NCBI GenBank assembly: GCA_963704975.1
Contig: CAVPIK010000031.1
Coordinates: 62,001-126,000 of the forward strand
Direction: 5' to 3'
Length of the DNA stretch: 64,000 nt
Source: JAGNDO01 sp963704975
Lineage (GTDB): Bacteria > Chloroflexota > Anaerolineae > Caldilineales > Caldilineaceae
The notes beneath the pieces were generated by a model. The model was not told the DNA's origin. It saw only the letters and a list, made by a program, of their open reading frames with translations, and searched no databases. Below, piece by piece: positions 48,963-59,109 of the stretch. Position 1 is the first letter of the stretch. Every line of letters begins with the position of its first letter. Position numbers and translations under genes: made by a program.

Positions 48963-51900
48963 GCAAAGTTCTCCGGGGGAGCCACATTGAGCGACACCCA
49001 GTAGCCTTCAATTTGGCGAACCACGCCCAAGAAGCCTTCGAACGAGACCGGCTTGACCAGATAGCTGTTGGCCCCGTTGTCATAGGAGAGGGCGCGGTCG
49101 CCTTCTTCTTTGGAGGAGGTGAGAATGATCGACGGGGATGCGCTTGAGGATCGGCGTCGGATTTGACCTGGCGCAGGACTTCAAAACCGTCAATGCCGGG
49201 CAATTTCAGATCCAACAGGATCAGGTTGGGCAGGGGATAGGCTTTGCGGTCGGCGTATTGATCTCGCCCAAAGAGATAATCAAGCGCTTGCTGGCCGGTG
49301 GACGCCACGTGGATGGTGTTGATCAGTTTCGCCTCGCTGGAAGGCGTCAAGGGTCAACTCGACATCCATGCGGTTGTCTTCAACAAGCAGAATGTGGGCT
49401 TGTCGGTTTTCAACTCGGTCTTCTCCTTTTGGCAAGCGGACGAAAAAGGTGCTGCCTTGGTCCACCTGCGACTCAACCCATACCTGCCCGTCCAGTAGTT
49501 CCACGGATTTCTTCACCGACGCCAGACCCACGCCCGTACCGGGGTACTCATCTTCTGAGTGCAGCCGTTGAAAGATGGCAAAGATCTTTTCTTGATATTT
49601 GAGAGGAATGCCGATGCCGTTGTCGGCTACGCTGACCACCACGGAGTGGTCTTCGACGCGAAAGTCCACTGCCACCTGGGGGGAGACAGTGGACCGATGA
49701 TATTTGATGGCGTTTTCCAGCAGGTTGGTGAAGATCTGGCGCAACAACGTCGCGTCACCTATAACCGGGGGAAACCTTTCGGCTACCGTAAGTATACCAC
49801 GGATTTCCTGCATATACGACTGCAATTCAGCGCTGATCGCTTGCATCAGACCGGCCAGATCGACCAATTCTCGTTGCACGCTTGTCCGTCCCAGCCGGGA
49901 GAAGGTGAGCAGTTCGTCGATAATCTGGCCCATGTGCTCGCTGGCTTGGACGATGTTGTCCACATAATGTTGGCCCTGTTCGCTCAGGTCGGCCCGGTGG
50001 CGGCGGGCGACGATGGCGGCAAAGCCGTTGATGGCCCGCAAAGGTGCACGCAGGTCGTGGGAGACCGAGTAGGAGAAGGTTTCCAGTTCTTTATTGGCGT
50101 CTTGAGAGCGTTGGATCGCGGTGCGTTCGGCGACCCGGCTTTCGAGTTGCGTTGAGCTCGCGAATTTCTTGCTCCGCCTGTTTTCGGTCGGTGATGTCTC
50201 TGAAAGTACCCACGCAGCCGACGGACCTGGCCGTCGGCGTCCAATTCTTGGATCGCCTGCCCGATCACCCAGGCGATGATGCCGTCCTGATGCAGGAAAG
50301 GATACTCTGAGGTTGAGGACGCTTGGCGGCTGGTCGCTTCCCGCCAGCCCTGGCCGAAGCCTCGCCCGGTCGTCGGGATGGACGGCTGTGAGCCAGCCAT
50401 CGCCCAGCGCCGCCGCTGACGGCCAGCCCGGAGATGGTACACCACGCCTGGTTGACATAGGTGGTGGCTCCCCGGGCGTCCGTGCGGAAAATGCCCACGG
50501 GCGCATCCTGGCGAGGGCTTGGGATCGTTGCTCACTCTTCGCGCAGGGGCCTCGTCCGCCCGCTTGCGCTCGGTGATGTCTCGCACAAAGGCCGCCACCA
50601 AAGGACCGCTTTCTTCGTTGATGATGGCGCTGCTCACATCCAGACGCAATCAGGTGGCCCTCCTTTTGTTTGTGCTGGGTTTCAAATGTGGCCCCGCCCT
50701 GGGCCACCATCTGCCCAATGCGTTCTTCCACCTCCGCGGGCGAGAGGCGGCTCTCCACCTCTCGAATGTTCATGCGGACCAGTTCATCACGCGTATAGCC
50801 AACCAGGGCGCAATAGGCCGGGTTGACATCCACGATCCGCTTCAGTATCGGCCAGGATGAAGCCATCCAGGGAGGTGTTCAGCAATTTCTGGGTGCGCTG
50901 CACCTGCACTAGCCGCTGACTTTCCGCCAACTTGCGCTCGGTGATGTTCTCGTGGGCAACGACTATGCCCGTGTGCGCGCCCTCCAACGGCAGCACCTGC
51001 ATGGCAAACCAACGGGGCTCATCCGGGGCGTCGCAGGGGTATTCAAAGCTGAACGCTGGCAGGGATCGGTCCATGACCGCCCGGATGCCGTGCAGGGCGG
51101 CGGCGGCGTATTCATCCGCCTGCCAATCGATTGCCTTCTCGCACACAGCAAAGTAGTTGGCCCCCAGGCTGATAGCGGAGACATCATCGCCCCCGTTTTG
51201 CCGGGCGAACTTCTGCCAGGCAAGATTCACCGCCACAATCACGCCCTGGGCATCCAGCACGGCGATGTGGGCGTTGAGCGAATTGATGATGTTTTGGGCA
51301 AATGCCTCGCTGGCGCGGAGAGCCGCTTCTGCCAGCTTGCGTTCGGTGATGTCCCGATTGACCGCCACGGTGCCGGTCGGATTTCCCTCCCCATCCTGAA
51401 TCAGAGAGACGGAGGAGAGGATATCGAGGGATGCCCCCGCCCTGTTTTGCTGGATCACATCCCCTTTCCAGAAACCGGCGTCGCGGAATGTTTGTAGCAC
51501 TTCGGCTTGGCTGTCATCGGGATACACAGTGGGGAGCATATCGCCCACGGATTTGCCAATTGCCTCTGCCGCCGACCAACCATAGATGCGCTCGGCAGCC
51601 TTGTTCCAACTGCGGATGCCAAAATTCAGATCCGTGGAGACGATGGCGTCGGACACATCTTCGATCAGATTGGCCTGGTAGCGGATTTCCTGCTCTGCCC
51701 GCTTGCGCTCGGTGATGTCCCGGGTGATGCTGATGATATGAGGCACGCCGTCCAGGTCGATCAGGGCGGACGACATCAGGCCATCAACCAGGCTGCCGTC
51801 CTTTTTGCGAAACTGGGCTTCCAGATTGTGAACTTCGCCATTCTGGCGCAAGCCGGTCACCAGCCGGTTCCTGTCTTTCGGATCGGCCCAAATGTTGATC

Positions 51901-52908
51901 TCGCTGGATGTCCTGCCCACCGCATCGGCTTCGGAATAGCCTGTGATCTGGGTGAATCCACGGTTGATCTCCACATACAGGCCGTCTTCCAATCGATTGA
52001 TGTTGATGGAATCGGAGCTGGTGTAGAAGGCTTTGCGGAACTTCTCTTCGCTCTTGGTCAGGGCTTCCGTACGCTTGGCCACGGCGGATTGCAGTCGTTC
52101 GGTTCGGCTCCAGGTTCGTTCGACGATTAGAAAGAGACTCAACAACAGTGCGCCGCCTCCTGCCCAGATCAGCCAGAGGATAAAGCGGGTTGGCCCCGGC
52201 TCGCCGCTCTGCCAGCCTACCGTCAGGGTCCAAACATTGTCCCCCACCGGCACCATGACTGTGTCGGTGTCACCAAGCAGATCCTCGACTCCCCAAAAGC
52301 GATTCCCGGTCGCATCCGCCACTTGGACGGCGAAGCGTGGGTCGGCGACGCCTAGCGCCTCTTGCAGCAGGGCGTCAATGTCGAAGACCCCTTGAACCAT
52401 GCCGAGAAAGTCGGCTTCATTGAACAGCGGATCCCTGACCACGATGGCCAAGGATCCCTGGACGGTCAAAATGGGGTCGCTGACGGTCATGCGCCGCTCC
52501 TGGACGGCCGTTTCGACAAAAGGAACCACCTCCGGCACGCTCATCAAATCCAAGCCGACGGCTGACTCGTTATGCGGCCAAGGGGTACACATAGCGGATG
52601 ATGTGATCGGGATCGACGTATTCGAGCGCCCGGATGGCGGGGTAGCTGGTGAGGACGATGGCGGCGTAGCGGTTGAAGTGTTCCTCGTCTGGCAGGGTGG
52701 CGGGGACGAGCATGAAGGCCCGCAAATCATTCACAGCAGACAGACGCAGGGTGACCGCCCGCTCTATGTTGCTCTGAACTTCAGTACTGGCTTGGGCCAA
52801 TGACCGGCTGTTTTCGGTGTGTACCTGGGATCGATACTCCCGATCGATGAGCACAAGGCAGATCAGCCCGACACCAAGCAAGATGGCTAGCGAGATCCAT
52901 CGTTTCAA
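48959..52908 (-). CDS. CHASE-PAS hybrid histidine kinase with C-terminal REC, frame broken
   Basis: About 1,315 residues joined over breaks near 52580, 50850, 50650, 50530, 50180, 49340 and 49140. TTG at 52908 follows GGAGG and begins LKRWISLAILLGVGLICLVL, a membrane helix. An extracellular CHASE domain (AIRALEYVDPDHIIRYVYPL, AVGLDLMSVPEVVPFVETAV, LAIVVRDPLF) is closed by a second helix (FILWLIWAGGGALLLSLFLI). Several PAS/PAC modules precede the kinase: YSVSHDLRAPLRAINGFAAI (His in SHDLRAP), FTNLLENAIKYH, VADNGIGIP. A REC (HILLVEDNRMDVE, LILLDLKLPGIDGFEVLRQV) continues in the same frame. CHASE domains sense extracellular small molecules. Confidence 0.85.
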
Positions 52909-52989
52909 AATAGCCTCCGTGTACTGTGGTTTTTCGGTTGGGCAATCAGGAGAGAGGAGGGGGCACCTTGAAATTGTCCAGATGCTGTC

Positions 52990-52999
52990 AGTATACCAC
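52990..52999 (-). promoter_or_regulatory. Promoter -10 (GTGGTATACT) of the CHASE kinase operon
   Basis: Minus strand GTGGTATACT about 80 bp before the TTG start; shares the decamer with 35334-35343 and 58123-58132. Confidence 0.5.
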
Positions 53000-53071
53000 G
53001 TTCCTGGTCGGAGTAAACCGGACCTGAGTACGGGAGAGGGCCTTTTCAAAGTCGCCGGGCCCCGGTAGGTC

Positions 53072-53258
53072 AGCGCAGGTTGAGTAGGCCGAGTCGACCA
53101 ACCGGGTGCAAAACGAATGGAGGCCAGGCCGTATCGCCTGTACTGAGTAGCGAAGCGTATCGAGGAACCGTAGCGGGTCGACCCGCTACGGTTTCGATAC
53201 GCCGCCGAGCACTTGAATGGTTAGCGGAGATTTCGGCGGCGGCTACTCAACCTGCGCT
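53072..53258 (-). repeat. MITE-like element with GCGCAGGTTGAGTAG terminal repeats, copy C
   Basis: 187 bp, with 16-bp perfect terminal inverted repeats AGCGCAGGTTGAGTAG. The centre is CGTAGCGGGTCGACCCGCTACG, a long palindrome. It is the reverse complement of copy A plus an extra TACTGAGTAGCGAAGCGTAT segment, and carries the flank GCCGCATTGAC in common with copy B. Confidence 0.85.
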
Positions 53259-53295
53259 AGCCTCGTCAATGCGGCTGCCAGGCGACTTATAAAAA

Positions 53296-53397
53296 GGGTG
53301 TGTTCAAAATGAGTTAGAGGAGTTCGCACCCCCTGGTGCGAACGGGTCTGCGCCAGGGGGCGCAGACTCCTCGGTCTAACTCAAATTGAACACACCC
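53296..53397. mobile_element. MITE with GGGTGTGTTC terminal repeats, copy 1
   Basis: 102 bp, starting GGGTGTGTTCAAAATGAGTT and ending AACTCAAATTGAACACACCC. It is flanked by 9-bp direct repeats TTATAAAAA / TTATGAAAA, as expected of a transposon target duplication. The core has the GTTCGCACC...GGTGCGAAC hairpin also present at 23536-23566. No transposase is encoded. Confidence 0.85.
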
Positions 53398-53520
53398 TTA
53401 TGAAAAGCCCTGTTTGTGCTGTTTGTGCTGTTGGCGCTTTTGACGCCGACCGGGGAACGTGCTATCGTTCTCCATCAGATTTTCGATATTTTGTCCTTTT
53501 AACCCTGGGAGGTAGTGCGA

Positions 53521-53978
53521 TGAAATTGGCGGAGGCCCTGATTTTGCGGGCAGATACACAGAAACGAATTACAGAGATTCGGCAGCGCGCCGTGCGCAAT
53601 GCCAAGGTGCAGGAAGGCAGCCGCCCCTCGGAGGATCCCCAGGCCCTGTTGACCCAACTGCGAGAGATGTACACCCAGCTCACCTCGTTGATCCAACGCA
53701 TCAACCGCACCAACACCGTCACACCCTTTGACGAAGCCATGTCTATGGCGGACGCCCTGGCCGTGCGCGACACAATGGGCGGTCGGCAAGCCATGCTGCG
53801 GGAATTGGCCCAAGCCTCCACGCCCACTCAGGATCGCTTCACCCGCACAGAGATTCGCTTCGAGAGTGTCATGGATGCCGGGGCCTTGCAGCAGGAGGCG
53901 GACCAATTGGCCCGCCAGCGCCGGGAACTGGATACCCGGGTTCAGGAGCTGAACTGGCTGACCGATCTGGTGGAATAG
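53521..53978 (+). CDS. DIP1984 family protein
   Basis: The intact 152-residue protein starts MKLAEALILRADTQKRITEI and has VQEGSRPSEDPQALLTQLRE and LIQRINRTNT, the marks of the DIP1984 (septicolysin-related) family, which are almost entirely helical. The biochemical function is not established; some homologues were named after a pore-forming activity, but I see no membrane segment. ATG at 53521 follows GGGAGGTAG by 5 bp. It stands alone just downstream of MITE copy 1. Confidence 0.88.
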
Positions 53979-53984
53979 CCATTC

Positions 53985-54056
53985 ATCCCGGCCCCCCGGC
54001 CCCCAATTCTGGGGGAGGTCGTGGACCGTTCCCCCCAAGGTTGGGGGGGCAGGGGG
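53985..54056. repeat. C/G-run palindromic repeat
   Basis: GGCCCCCAATTCTGGGGGAG, then GACCGTTCCCCCCAAGGTTG and GGGGGGC. Reverse orientation of the copy at 59662-59735. The rest of 53979-54342 holds no gene; a terminator lies at 54284. Confidence 0.8.
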
Positions 54057-54283
54057 GCGCATAGATGGACGACTCGATTCGTATGTTGGTAGCGATGAGA
54101 CCAGAGGCGAGCACAACCTCCCTGGCGGAGGAGCGTATCCGCCTCACCCTGCGCAAGGGGCAGCGCTCTCTTCACAGTGATGCCCAGTATTGTCACAAGC
54201 GTACAGGGTATTGTAATTGTTATGACCATGTGCAGGTCTGATCTCAACGTGAGGGTGGGGCAGGGGACAATACGAATCAAACG

Positions 54284-54324
54284 AAAAAAGGACGCCCGAA
54301 CCGTACGGTTCGGGCGTCCTTTTT
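54284..54324 (-). terminator. Intrinsic terminator of the VOC gene
   Basis: AGGACGCCCGAACCGT and complement around a near-zero loop, with A-run and T-run; lies 19 bp after the minus-strand stop. Confidence 0.88.
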
Positions 54325-54342
54325 AGATCGGTGTGGGGTGTG

Positions 54343-55248
54343 TCACCCCGCCCGCATGGCCACCCGGTTTCCCGCCGGATCAACGACGAACACGCCGTCT
54401 TTCGCCTCTTCAAAGGAGACGTGGTTGGCGGCCAAGTGGGCGGTGAAGTCTGCCAGATCCGCCGGGGTGGGCAGGATGATGGTCCAATGGTCCAGCCCTG
54501 GCGCGTCCGTGGGCGTGGGGAGCGCACCGACCCCGGCCCAAACGTTGGCCCCCAGGTGATGATGATATCCCCCGGCGGACAAGAAGATGGCCGATCCCCC
54601 ATAGCGCAGCATGAGATCAAACCCCAGGACTTGCCGATAGAACGCTTCGGCCTGGGCAAGATGGGCGACGTGTAGATGCACATGCCCCATGCTCGTGGAC
54701 GCCGGCACGCTCGTCCACGCCTCGGCCCGCTGCCCGTCGGCGATCAGGCTGTCGAGATCCAAAGGCAGGGTGTCCATGCGGATCTCCTCGCCAGCCCGGG
54801 GCCACGTGTCGCGCGCCCGGTCCCAATAGAGCTCAATGCCATTGCCGTCCGGGTCGGCCAGATAGAGCGCCTCGCTGACCAGATGGTCCGACGCCCCGTC
54901 CAGGGGATAGCGGGCCTGGGCCAGGCGGATCAACGCCCGGCCCAGGTCCATCCTTTCGGCAAAGAGGATGGCAAAGTGATAGAGCCCCGCCGCCCGCCCT
55001 GGCTTGGGTCGGGGATGGGTCAACTCGGTCAGAACCAGCAAGGGATCGATCTGGTTGGCCGTCAATACGGCTCGTCCCGGCTGCTGCGCCGCGCCGTGCA
55101 TGGGGGCCAAGCCAAGGACCTCTGTGTAAAACTTCACAGAGCGGGCCAAGTCCGACACCCGCAACTGCACCGCCCCCAGGCGGATCTGGGCGGGTAAGGC
55201 ATATCCATCACCCTGGGTGGGGTGGGGTGATTGAGAAGTAGCTGACAT
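54343..55248 (-). CDS. VOC superfamily protein, catechol-2,3-dioxygenase (CatE)-like
   Basis: The intact 301-residue protein has two VOC modules. The first contains LGAVQLRVSDLARSVKFYTE, VLGLAP, GLYHFAILFAERMDLGRAL and ALYLADPDGNGIELYWDR. The second contains MGHVHLHVAHLAQAEAFYRQ, VLGFDL, AGGYHHHLGANVWAG and GVFVVDPAGNRVAM. His in VHLHV, His in YHHHLGANVW and Glu in NGIELYW are candidate metal ligands, as in CatE-type extradiol dioxygenases. The true substrate is unknown. No other aromatic-degradation genes are nearby. Confidence 0.88.
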   Translation of the reverse strand: MSATSQSPHPTQGDGYALPAQIRLGAVQLRVSDLARSVKFYTEVLGLAPMHGAAQQPGRAVLTANQIDPLLVLTELTHPRPKPGRAAGLYHFAILFAERMDLGRALIRLAQARYPLDGASDHLVSEALYLADPDGNGIELYWDRARDTWPRAGEEIRMDTLPLDLDSLIADGQRAEAWTSVPASTSMGHVHLHVAHLAQAEAFYRQVLGFDLMLRYGGSAIFLSAGGYHHHLGANVWAGVGALPTPTDAPGLDHWTIILPTPADLADFTAHLAANHVSFEEAKDGVFVVDPAGNRVAMRAG

Positions 55249-55549
55249 AATGGTTTCCCTTTTCCCGATGAACTATATGCTGATCGCCGACACAGCATAC
55301 CGGTGAACCAGCAAATGTGCTGTGCGCCCGCTCTCAAAGCAACCCAATCTGACACGTCATCACATGACAAATGTCCCTAATTTTGAGGGAATGTGCCATA
55401 TTGCCCATAAAGTAGTCACGTTTGAACTAGACGAACCATCCAAACTGTGGTTTGATCAATAGTTGTGCCAATGGGTCATCCATCTTGCGCTTTCTTATAT
55501 TTAAGGAACTGAACCGGTATAGGGTTGTTGAACCGGCGGTATCCTCTCT
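55249..55549. other. Intergenic region between VOC and malic enzyme genes
   Basis: AT-richer than its surroundings. It must hold divergent promoters, but no two-box promoter could be read with confidence. Short frames here have no recognisable motifs. Confidence 0.4.
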
Positions 55550-55558
55550 CAATCAAAA

Positions 55559-55659
55559 GGGTGTGTTCAAAATGAGTTCGTGGAGTCGGCATCTTCAGAT
55601 GCCGCCCGTTCGCATCGGAGGATGCGAACAGCTCCGCCCAAGTCATTTGGAACACACCC
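55559..55659. mobile_element. MITE with GGGTGTGTTC terminal repeats, copy 2, at the malic enzyme start
   Basis: 101 bp with the same ends as copy 1 (GGGTGTGTTC...GAACACACCC) but a different hairpin core (GTTCGCATCGGAGGATGCGAAC). Perfect 9-bp direct repeats CAATCAAAA flank it (55550-55558 and 55660-55668). The right-hand duplicate now lies in the ribosome site region AAAAGGAGTGAACT before the ATG at 55679. Confidence 0.9.
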
Positions 55660-55678
55660 CAATCAAAAGGAGTGAACT

Positions 55679-57945
55679 ATGTCTTTCACAGATCAAGATG
55701 CCCTGGATTATCATTCCCAAGGCAGGCCCGGAAAACTGAAGATCGTGCCCACCAAACCTATGGCCACCCAGCGAGATCTCTCCCTGGCCTATTCGCCCGG
55801 CGTCGCCATCCCTGTGCTGGCCATCGCCGAAGATCCGTCCCTGGCCTATGACTACACGGCCAAGGGCAACCTTGTGGCCGTGATCAGCAATGGCACGGCC
55901 ATTCTGGGCCTGGGCAACCGTGGCCCCCTGGCCGCCAAGCCTGTTATGGAGGGCAAGGCGGTCCTCTTCAAGCGCTTCGCCGACATCGACGTCTTCGACA
56001 TCGAGGTCAACAGCCGGGATTCGGATGAGATCATCCGCACCTCGGAGCTGATCGCCCCCACCTTTGGCGGCATCAATTTGGAGGACATCACCGCCCCCGA
56101 ATGTTTCTACATCGAGCGGGAGCTGCAATCTCGCTGGAGATCCCGGTCTTCCACGATGACCAGCACGGCACGGCCATCATCTCCGGTGCCGGGCTGATCA
56201 ACGCCCTGGAGATCGTGGACAAGAAGTTTGAGGACATCCGCATCGTGATCAACGGGGCCGGGGCGGCCGGTATCGCCTGTGCCGATTTCTACGTGGCCCT
56301 GGGCGCCAAGCACGAGAACATCATGATCTGCGATTCCAAGGGTGTGATCTTCAAGGGCCGCACGGCCGGCATGAACGAATATAAAGAAAAATATGCGGTT
56401 GAAACGGAAGCCCGCACCCTGGCCGATGCCCTGGTGGGCGCGGACGCCTTCATGGGTCTCTCTGCGGCCAACGTGGTCAGCCAGGACATGGTGCGCAGCA
56501 TGGGGGCCAATCCCATCATCTTCGCCATGGCCAACCCGGACCCGGAAATCACCTATCCCCTGGCCATGTCTGCCCGGACGATACGGTGATCATGGGCACG
56601 GGGCGCAGCGACTACCCCAACCAGGTCAACAATGTGCTGGGCTTCCCCTTCATCTTCCGGGGTGCCTTGGATGTGCGGGCCCGGGCCATCAACATGGAAA
56701 TGAAGATCGCCGCGGCCATGGCCTTGGCCGCCCTGACCAAAGAAGATGTGTCGGACGCCGTGATCAAGGCCTATGGCGTGGAGACCATGGAATTTGGCCC
56801 GGATTACATCATCCCCAAACCCCTGGATCCTCGTGTGCTGATGTGGGTGGCCCCCGCCGTGGCCCAGGCGGCCATGGATACGGGCGTGGCCCGCATCCAG
56901 CTAAACATGAGCGACTACATGGACACACTGGCCGGGCGTTTGGGCCGGGGCACCCAGATCATGCGGCTGATGCAACACAAGGCCGAGTCGAACCCCAAGC
57001 GGGTGGTCTTTGGCGAAGGCGAGCAGCCCAAGGTGATCCGGGCCGCCCATGCGCTGCAAAGCCAGGGCATTGCCAAGCCGATCTCTGCTGGGCCGCCCGG
57101 AGAAGATCGCCCAGGCCATCGCTGAGATGAAGCTGGCCTACGTGCCCACGGTGGTCGATCCCAGCGAACCGGACCTTCGTCACACCTATGCGGCTGCCTT
57201 CGCCGAACGGCGTCAGCGCAAGGGCATGAACGTGGATGTGGCCTTCGACATGCTGCGCCAGAGCAGCTACTTTGGCCCCATGATGGTGGAAATGGGCGAC
57301 GGGGATGCCTTCATCTCCGGTCTGACCCAGAACTATCCCGCGGTCCTGCGCCCGGCCATGCAAGTGGTGGGCACCCAGGAAGGCCGGGGCCTGGTCAGCG
57401 GCGTGCATGTGATCATCGCCCACGACCAGATCTACTTCTTCACCGACCCCACGGTCAACATCGAGCCCACCGTGGACGAACTGGCCACCATCGCCATCAA
57501 CGCCGCGGACGTGGCCAAGCAGTTCGACGTGGACCCCCGCATCGCCATGCTCAGCTTCTCCACCTTTGGCAGCACCCGGCATCCCCTGTCCGAGAAGGTG
57601 CGCCAGGCCACAGAGAAGGTCAAGGCCCTGCGCCCGGACCTGGTGGTGGACGGCGAAATGCAGGCCGACGTGGCCGTGGTGGCCGACATGGTGGAGGGGT
57701 CGTACCCCTTCAGCCAGGTCAAGAACGCCAACGTGCTGGTCTTCCCCGACCTGACCTCGGCCAACACCTCCTACAAACTCATGGCCCGCTTGGGCGATGC
57801 CGAGTCCATCGGCCCCATCCTGGTGGGCATGGGCAAACCGGTCCACGTCCTGGAGCGGGGCTGCGAGGTGCGAGACATCGTCAACGTGGCGATTCTGGCC
57901 GTGGTGGATGTGCAGTATCGCGAAAACATGCAGAAGTCAGCGTAG
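55679..57945 (+). CDS. maeB: NADP-dependent malic enzyme with C-terminal phosphotransacetylase-like domain, frame broken
   Basis: About 756 residues joined over breaks near 56135, 56580 and 57085. The malic enzyme half shows KPMATQRDLSLAYSPGVAIP, LGLGNRGPLAAKPVMEGKAV, PVFHDDQHGTAI (metal/substrate site), IRIVINGAGAAGIACADFY (nucleotide site) and TGRSDYPNQVNNVLGFPFIF. The second half resembles phosphotransacetylase: NPKRVVFGEGEQPKVIRAAH, NYPAVLRPAMQVVGTQEGRG and EGSYPFSQVKNANVLVFPDL. MaeB-type enzymes oxidise malate to pyruvate and CO2, and the second domain is a regulatory acetyl-CoA-binding module. Restoring one G at 56580 gives ARDDTVIMGTGRS. Confidence 0.92.
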
Positions 57946-58013
57946 CCAAGGCGATGTTTGAACGTCTGGGCGTGCAGAGCATGTTGGGGTGAGATTGAAA
58001 GCGTAAGCGCGTA

Positions 58014-58063
58014 AGAAATTGGGAGATTGGGGGCGTGGCAACCCCCTAATCTCCTAATTTCGT
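58014..58063. repeat. Inverted pair of ATTGGGA-type heptamers after maeB
   Basis: GAAATTGGGAGATTGGGGG and CCCCCTAATCTCCTAATTTC with a short centre; it can form a hairpin and may act as the maeB terminator. Confidence 0.65.
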
Positions 58064-58122
58064 ATTCTTCTGCCGGCCTTGTACAAAACTTAGAAAAAGG
58101 AAAAACCAATTCTTGATAATTC

Positions 58123-58132
58123 GTGGTATACT
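58123..58132 (+). promoter_or_regulatory. Extended -10 promoter (GTGGTATACT) of the secreted protein gene
   Basis: TGGTATACT about 145 bp before the ATG at 58279; third copy of the decamer. The rest of 57946-58278 shows no gene. Confidence 0.5.
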
Positions 58133-58278
58133 GTAAGAAAATTAGACCGGTACTCTGTTCCCCCTTTTTGATTCATCCCCAACTGTTTCGGCTCCATCGT
58201 CTCCGCTTTGCCGCTCAGCCAAAACCGACCCAAGGAACCCGATCGATCGTCGGTTTTCCATTTATGGAGTGACAACAG

Positions 58279-59109
58279 ATGAGCACGCTGCCGCTTGTTT
58301 CTAGGCGTATCAAAAGACCGCGTCGCTTTGTTGTGATGGGCATCATTCTTTTGATTTTGTTCATGACGACGGGTGCCGCAACTTTTGCGCGCCAGGCTCG
58401 ACCGTCCTTGTTGCCTATCTCCCTCTCTTTTTCGCCCGCAGCCCCCACGATTGTGGATGCAGTCACGTTCTCTGTGGCCGGCGAGTGGCAGAATGGCTGC
58501 ACGCCGGAATTTTCTAATCTGAGTATCTTTCCCACGGACCAGGTCGTGCGGATTGACGCCGTCTCCAACCCGAATGACACGGCTTGTGGCCAAGCCGTCA
58601 CCCCTTTTGCCTGGCAGATCAACACCCTCTTCGAGCGGGCCGGTTCTTATCAGGTCTATTTTTACGTGCAGGATGGGCCGGCTGGGGCGGCGGAGTTGGT
58701 GGCCACCACCGTGATCGGTGTCAAAGGGGGACTGCGTCTCTCTCCGGCGATTGCGGTCTTGGGGGAATCTATCTCGGCTATCATCTCGGACATAGCCACC
58801 ACCACTTGTGTGCCGGAGTTTTATGGCCGCACTTTGGTGAATGATCTCGTCTACATCGAAGTGATATCGCCTGCCGAAACTGAAGGCTGTGCCGCCGTGG
58901 CCACGCCGTGGAGTTTCAGTGTCCCACTCTCGGATCTGCCCCCCGCCAACTATTCCGTGCAATTGCGGGTGACCGAAGCCGGTGGGGCGCTTTCCAGTGG
59001 GCGTGTCGTCTATGAAGATCAGTTGTTTGTGTTTGAAAATCTGTATCGCATATTTTTCCCCTTCGTGCCCCCCAATGCGCCGTTGGAATGGATCTCAGCC
59101 AGCAATTGA
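58279..59109 (+). CDS. Secreted or membrane-anchored protein with two related beta-domains, unknown function
   Basis: The intact 276-residue protein has a basic N-terminus (RRIKRPRRF) and one hydrophobic segment (VVMGIILLILFMTTGAATFA), a signal peptide or anchor. The exported part consists of two similar units of about 110 residues. In each, a Cys-Thr/Val-Pro-Glu-Phe motif (NGCTPEFSN; TTCVPEFYG) is followed by a second Cys and a Trp-Phe strand (TACGQAVTPFAWQ; EGCAAVATPWSFS) and a closing strand (GSYQVYFYV; ANYSVQLRV). The four cysteines probably form one disulfide per unit. I recognise no family; an Ig-like adhesin or envelope role is only a guess. Confidence 0.75.
   Translation: MSTLPLVSRRIKRPRRFVVMGIILLILFMTTGAATFARQARPSLLPISLSFSPAAPTIVDAVTFSVAGEWQNGCTPEFSNLSIFPTDQVVRIDAVSNPNDTACGQAVTPFAWQINTLFERAGSYQVYFYVQDGPAGAAELVATTVIGVKGGLRLSPAIAVLGESISAIISDIATTTCVPEFYGRTLVNDLVYIEVISPAETEGCAAVATPWSFSVPLSDLPPANYSVQLRVTEAGGALSSGRVVYEDQLFVFENLYRIFFPFVPPNAPLEWISASN

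Noticed and set aside
53072..53258. Insertion sequence with transposase
   Set aside because: No open frame of useful length or transposase motif lies within the element; it can only be a non-autonomous element or a palindromic repeat.
54057..54283. Gene remnant between the DIP1984 and VOC genes
   Set aside because: Short frames show fragments such as AEERIRLTLRKGQ but no continuous family match; too little to support a pseudogene call.
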